Source of the DNA: Planctomycetota bacterium | GTDB taxonomy: Bacteria; Planctomycetota; UBA8742; UBA2392 | DNA length: 64,000 nucleotides | Direction: 5' to 3' | Assembly: GCA_019186845.1 (NCBI GenBank) | Contig: JABARW010000029.1 | Coordinates: 43,227 to 107,226 of the forward strand | Shown here: piece after piece, positions 60,238-64,000 of the stretch | Layout of the letters: each line of letters opens with the position of its first letter | Position numbering within the stretch: the stretch's first letter is position 1 | Notes under the pieces: model-generated | The model's database searches: none | Seen by the model: the letters and a program-made list of their open reading frames with translations, nothing else | What the model was told of the DNA's origin: nothing | Made by a program: the position numbers and the translations under genes

Positions 60238-60736
60238 GAGATGCTCGATCTGCAATTGCACGCCGGGGGCCGTGGGGCCCCCGGTTTCCGTTTGGGCTCG
60301 ATCCGGCCTGTCCCGGCCCTGAACTTGTCCTCTCGTTCTCTACGGGTTGTACCCGGGCGTTCACCAAGTTCGTGCCACTGTCATGTTCTGTTGATTTGAT
60401 TGGGCCAAGGTCCTTGGCAACTGGCCCAGTTACCGCCACCGGCACCGCACAGGTTCCTGACTAGCGGAGCGATTCCGCCTAAGCCAGCTTGCTTACCCGC
60501 GCGCTTTCCCCTTTGGGGCTTTGGCCCCTGGCCCGCTGTTATGGCTGCTTGTGAGGTGATCGGTACAGATTTCTGACCTCCTGCCATGGCCTGCTACTGG
60601 CTACTGGAGTTTAATTCTATAGGTCTTTCCCGGCAGACAAACACGCCTCATTCCAGTTACCAACAGAATCAGACTGTGGCTTGCCAAGGCTCGCCAAAGG
60701 CTTATCGTCGGGCTGAGATAAGAGACAGGAGCCGCC
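60238..60736. other. Non-coding region between dnaA and dnaN
   Basis: This 499-base gap has no gene-like frame. Besides the dnaA terminator it holds a 15-base palindrome GCCAAGG-T-CCTTGGC at 60404-60418 and a G/C-rich run of CCCC/GGGG repeats at 60508-60533 that could fold. The part just before dnaN (60600-60730) is more A/T-rich and should carry the dnaN promoter. No clear DnaA box was found. An unusually long dnaA-dnaN gap is a feature of some origins. Confidence 0.5.
60263..60291 (+). terminator. Terminator after dnaA
   Basis: A 9-bp stem CCGGGGGCC / GGCCCCCGG with loop GTGG is followed by TTTCCGTTT. It starts 26 bases after the dnaA stop, so dnaN has its own promoter. Confidence 0.75.
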
Positions 60737-61834
60737 ATGCACATTGTCAGTGCAAGAGACCAGTTGGCAGACGCCATGAATCTTGTGGCCAGTGTGGTGA
60801 ATTCGCGCTCGACCAACCCCATTACGCAGAACGTGCAGCTGGTCGCCGACAAGACCGGTCTTGAACTTCGCGCCACGGATCTCGAAGTCAGCGTCCGGCG
60901 CAAACTGAGCGAAGTTCAGGTCAAGAAGCCCGGAGCTTGCCTGCTCAACGCGAGCCTGGTCGCCAATCTGCTCAAGGACATCCGCAACGACACTCTGGAA
61001 ATCGTGGTCAGCGGCACGAAGTCCGAGCTGAAGGCCGGGCGCGACCGCTTTGAGTTGCAGGGTGCTGACCCTGAAGAGTTTCCCAAGCTGCCCGAGAAGG
61101 GGCAGGACGCCAGCGTCACCATGAGCGGCAAGGATTTCGCAGCGGCCATTCGCAAGGTGGGCCGCAGCGTAGCCCTGGAAAAGGGCCGCTATGCACTCAA
61201 CGGTGTGCTGCTCGAGCCCGCCAAGTCCGCCATCGAATTTTGTGGAACGGACGGACGCCGGCTTGGCTACGTCAAAGCGCCGGCCAAGGGCAAAGAAGTG
61301 AAGTACCAGGTAATCGTGCCGACCAAAGGCTACAACCTGATTTCCAAGGTCATTGGCAATCAGGACACGGACGTAACCCTATACCTGAGCGAGAACCGCC
61401 TCGTGGCCAACATCGGCGGTACGGAAGTGGCCACCTTGCTCGTGGAAGGCCAGTTCCCGGATTACCGTAGCGTGGTTCCCAAGGATCTGGACAAGAAGCT
61501 GGTAACCTCTACCGATGACTTGCGAGCTGCCCTCAACAAAGCCAAACACCTTACCAGCATCGAGAGCCAGGCAGTGCGCCTGGAGATTGCCCCCGGCGAG
61601 TTGACGTTGCGAAGCAAGTCGCCCACGCACGGCCAGGCCGAGGTGCGCGTCGAGATCGAGTATGACGGTGGGGAGGAGTCCATTGGCTTTGACCCCCAGT
61701 ACATCCTTCAGGGCCTCGATGGCGTAGAGTCCGACAAGGTGACCTTCGAGTTCAAAGACAAGGAAACAGGCGCCATTCTGCACGCAGGTGACCGGGCGAA
61801 CTTTTACTACCTGGTGATGCCCATCGACATCTAG
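60737..61834 (+). CDS. dnaN: DNA polymerase III beta sliding clamp
   Basis: The 365-residue protein has three clamp domains: it begins MHIVSARDQLADAMNLVASV and contains GLELRATDLEVSVRRKL, RYALNGVLLEPAKSAIEFCG with TDGRRLGYVK, and the C-terminal HAGDRANFYYLVMPIDI, the family ending (Y-x-x-M-P). The ring holds DNA polymerase on DNA. Length is normal. ATG at 60737 follows an AGGAG site. It follows dnaA after 499 bases and ends with a strong terminator. recF and gyrB, which often follow, are not here; the next gene is a secreted protein. Confidence 0.97.
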   Translation: MHIVSARDQLADAMNLVASVVNSRSTNPITQNVQLVADKTGLELRATDLEVSVRRKLSEVQVKKPGACLLNASLVANLLKDIRNDTLEIVVSGTKSELKAGRDRFELQGADPEEFPKLPEKGQDASVTMSGKDFAAAIRKVGRSVALEKGRYALNGVLLEPAKSAIEFCGTDGRRLGYVKAPAKGKEVKYQVIVPTKGYNLISKVIGNQDTDVTLYLSENRLVANIGGTEVATLLVEGQFPDYRSVVPKDLDKKLVTSTDDLRAALNKAKHLTSIESQAVRLEIAPGELTLRSKSPTHGQAEVRVEIEYDGGEESIGFDPQYILQGLDGVESDKVTFEFKDKETGAILHAGDRANFYYLVMPIDI

Positions 61835-61852
61835 CGTACCATTCAGACCCCA

Positions 61853-61885
61853 ACGAGCGCGGCAACGGCCGCGCTCGTCTTGTTG
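61853..61885 (+). terminator. Terminator after dnaN
   Basis: A perfect 10-bp stem ACGAGCGCGG / CCGCGCTCGT with loop CAACGG is followed by CTTGTTGG. It begins 19 bases after the dnaN stop. Confidence 0.8.
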
Positions 61886-62032
61886 GATAGGGGCACGAAA
61901 TCACGGGAGTGTCATTAGAGATTCACGCCCGACTCGTCCCAAGCCCTTTGGTTTTCACCATTTGATGCAAAACGCTTGCTCAAAGTCCGGTAAAATAGGC
62001 ACTTATGGAAATTTTGCAAAGCGTTAGATTGC

Positions 62033-62061
62033 TTGACGTTGCCCCTGCCCTGCGATAGCCT
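62033..62061 (+). promoter_or_regulatory. Sigma-70-like promoter for the P-domain gene
   Basis: TTGACG (62033-62038) and TAGCCT (62056-62061) are separated by 17 bases, the ideal distance, and lie 81 bases before the GTG start at 62142. The surrounding gap from 61835 to 62141 holds the dnaN terminator and an A/T-rich patch (61975-62030), but no gene. Confidence 0.5.
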
Positions 62062-62141
62062 TAACCCGCTTGGACTCTTAGCGAAGACTGACCCTGCGGG
62101 GTTTGTGCGGTCTGTTGCTGTTGGCTCGGAAAGGGCGCGAC

Positions 62142-64000
62142 GTGCAAAGAGTGCGGCTAGTAATGCTATGGATGCTGGCGCTCTGCTCGACCGGCGTCGT
62201 CGCTCAGGGCCAAGCGTTCAACGCCAACCCAAATACGGCCATTCCTGATAACTCCAACGTTGGGGCCGACAGCACAATCACGGTGCCCAATGCCGCGCCG
62301 TACAACACGCACGCTATTGGCGCCCTGCAAATCGGGCTGCGTATCAACCACACGCGCAACGACAACCTGGACATCTATCTTGTCCCCCCTGGCGTGACGT
62401 GGAATCGCACGGGGCCGACGTATAACACCGGCGCTATCCCGGCGGGCGTGATTGAGCTGTCGACTGACAACGGCGGCACCAATGACAACTACGGAAGCGG
62501 CGCGGGGCCATACACGTATGCCCGGTTGAGCAACACGATTGACCCGGTGTTCACATCAACGCAAGCCATCGCCGCGGGCACCGTTCCGTACACAGCGAAC
62601 ATCTACACGGTGGAGGACACGACAGACTTTAACCTGCTTTACCGCTCCAGCCCCGTCGGCAACTGGAAACTGGTGGTCATCGACGACGGAAACTCCGGCC
62701 AAAACGGCACGCTGATTTCGTGGGAGGTGCGCTACCTTCCGCAGTACTACGCCGACCCCAATGTCGCCATCCCCGACAACAACCCCAATGGCGTGACCTC
62801 CTCGATCAACGTGCCCGCCACCAGCGAGCTGGTGGGCTCGTTTCAGCTTGGCCTGCGGGTAACTCACGGCAACTGCCAGCACCTGGATGTTTATCTCTTG
62901 CCTCCATGGGTCAGCGCCTCGGCGCCCTACACCTATGCCCAAAGCCAGTTCAGTGGCGGCGCCATCGATCGGCCGGCAGACGACGGCGTGGTCGAGGTGT
63001 CGACGGACCTGGGCGGGGCGAATTTTGGCACCGGCGTCCTGGCCCCCTTTGCCATTGCATATTGCCGCGTCACGGCCCAGGGCGACGGTCTATTCACCGG
63101 GGCCGTGGCGCCCATCAGCGGCGGCGGGGCGACGGGGCGATTCCTGGCCGAGGGTGTACGGGCCCTGCATGATATTTACGGGCGCAGCCCTGCTGGCACC
63201 TGGACTCTGGTGCTGTGCGACGATCAAGCGGGCACGGCGGGCACGCTGGTGAGCTGGCAGATTATCTATGAGCCCGTCGGCCCCGGCAACCAGAGCGTAC
63301 AGCGCGGCATCAGTGATCTGACCTATTCGTCCATCAAGTCCGGCCAAATCGATCAGGTGCTGGCTCAGTTCCGCTTTGATGCCGTGGGCGCGGCAGACAA
63401 TCTCACCAGCCTGAGCGTGCAACATACTGACGGCGTCAACTTCAGCGCCCAGTTCAGCCAGCTGAAACTGGTGCGGGACAACAACGGCGACGGCCTCTAT
63501 GACGGCGGTGACAGCTTGCTGGCGACCCAGGCCGCGCCGGCAAGCGCTACGGTGACATTCGGTTTTTCGCAGGCGCTGGCGGCCAACAGCGGCGTGGATC
63601 TGCTGGTGCTGGGCGACATGCTGGCCAGTCCCGTGCCGGCGACGCGCGTCGCCGTGCAGATCAGCGCGGCAGCCAGCGTCACCGGCAGCCTGCCTCGCAT
63701 AGGCATTTTTCCCGTGTTGGCGGGCCCAAACATCATCGAGAACATCCGCACGTTCACCTATCGCCCGGGGGCAGTGCAGAGTGTGACGGATAATGACCCT
63801 AACGGCGTGGCGCGCAGCATCGTCGTAGGTCCTACCAGCGAGCGCATTCGCGGTCTGCGCGTGGGTGTTCGTCTTGATCACGCCTACACCGGGGACCTGG
63901 ACCTCTGGCTGCTTCCCCCCGGCGTAACCTGGCAGCCACCCTATGCCTCGCTCGACAACGGGCCCGTGCTGGTGCCGCCCTATGGCGCCGTTGAACTTTC
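62142..64000 (+). CDS. Secreted protein with repeated P-domains, C terminus beyond the window
   Basis: At least 619 residues are visible before the window ends. A signal peptide (basic n-region QRVR, hydrophobic core VMLWMLALC, cut near VAQG) precedes repeated proprotein-convertase P-domains. Each starts with DN-x-N or DNxPNGV and includes LxIGLRIxHT or LRVGVRLDHA, LDIYLVPPGVTW or LDLWLLPPGVTW and a later GxWxLVVxDD motif. Two full copies (about residues 35-205 and 210-385) are followed by an unrelated beta domain (about 390-530) and a third copy cut by the edge. P-domains stabilise or bind in subtilisin-like proteases; no catalytic domain is visible here. GTG at 62142 has AAGGG about eight bases upstream. 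Confidence 0.85.
   Translation, partial: MQRVRLVMLWMLALCSTGVVAQGQAFNANPNTAIPDNSNVGADSTITVPNAAPYNTHAIGALQIGLRINHTRNDNLDIYLVPPGVTWNRTGPTYNTGAIPAGVIELSTDNGGTNDNYGSGAGPYTYARLSNTIDPVFTSTQAIAAGTVPYTANIYTVEDTTDFNLLYRSSPVGNWKLVVIDDGNSGQNGTLISWEVRYLPQYYADPNVAIPDNNPNGVTSSINVPATSELVGSFQLGLRVTHGNCQHLDVYLLPPWVSASAPYTYAQSQFSGGAIDRPADDGVVEVSTDLGGANFGTGVLAPFAIAYCRVTAQGDGLFTGAVAPISGGGATGRFLAEGVRALHDIYGRSPAGTWTLVLCDDQAGTAGTLVSWQIIYEPVGPGNQSVQRGISDLTYSSIKSGQIDQVLAQFRFDAVGAADNLTSLSVQHTDGVNFSAQFSQLKLVRDNNGDGLYDGGDSLLATQAAPASATVTFGFSQALAANSGVDLLVLGDMLASPVPATRVAVQISAAASVTGSLPRIGIFPVLAGPNIIENIRTFTYRPGAVQSVTDNDPNGVARSIVVGPTSERIRGLRVGVRLDHAYTGDLDLWLLPPGVTWQPPYASLDNGPVLVPPYGAVEL

Noticed and set aside
62033..62038. TTGAC half-site as a further palindrome copy
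   Set aside because: It lacks the GTCAA arm and fits a -35 promoter element instead.
1..64000. CRISPR arrays, transposons, phage or conjugation genes, rRNA and tRNA
   Set aside because: I saw no regular direct repeats with spacers, no transposase or integrase, and no rRNA or tRNA sequence.

Overview
The window is about 64 kb of high-GC bacterial chromosome with dense genes and short gaps. Signal peptides, a lipoprotein and two beta-barrel-like proteins imply a Gram-negative cell envelope. A FliS-type chaperone implies flagella, and the nar operon implies nitrate respiration. The P-domain surface protein, the 'HYExAF' nuclease-like family and the large AAA+ cluster fit Planctomycetota or a neighbouring phylum best, but this placement is an inference and no rRNA is present to settle it.

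Layout. (1) 1-7230, minus strand: a nitrate reductase operon narC-narG-(hemerythrin)-narH-narJ-narI with a di-haem cytochrome in front, as known from Thermus. narI runs off the left edge. (2) 7485-10509, plus strand: a NifU-hemerythrin fusion, an SseB-like protein, a cysteine-bearing Rrf2 regulator, FliS and ThpR. The first three look like an iron-sulfur/nitrosative-stress module divergent from nar. (3) 10569-19446, plus strand: three consecutive ClpA/ClpC-like double AAA+ ATPases sharing unusual N-domains. Two of them carry C-terminal extensions resembling a release-factor-2 body without the GGQ domain. I regard this as the most novel system in the window. (4) 19437-31240: membrane-anchored proteins, a histidine-rich polytopic membrane protein, a small HTH protein, a DUF2520-like Rossmann protein, a response regulator, an acyl-CoA dehydrogenase, secreted and TPR proteins, a GGDEF cyclase, a beta-barrel and a lipoprotein. 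(5) 31344-37717, minus strand: a 1307-residue coiled-coil protein, the replicative helicase DnaB and an NfeD protein. (6) 37865-40749, plus strand: an MCE-like periplasmic protein and an MlaF-MlaE fused ABC transporter. (7) 40727-47910: a nuclease-like protein, PyrK, a TPR protein, a surface-anchored protein behind a cobalamin riboswitch, QueE and a barrel-like protein. (8) 48038-56719: an M3 peptidase, an unknown protein, a PAS-adenylate cyclase, UbiX and two paralogous GT-C-type membrane glycosyltransferases. (9) 56851-61834, plus strand: a tRNA-binding OB protein, a STAS protein, a zinc-ribbon protein, then dnaA and dnaN. Four perfect 12-bp palindromes TTGACNNGTCAA lie in the gap before dnaA. 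The switch from mostly minus to all plus genes near 56.8 kb, together with dnaA-dnaN, suggests the chromosomal origin is here. (10) 62142-end: a secreted protein with repeated P-domains, cut by the window edge.

No tRNA, rRNA, CRISPR array, transposase or integrase was seen. Start codons were chosen from ribosome-binding sites and domain boundaries. GTG and TTG starts are common and several are uncertain, as noted in the entries.
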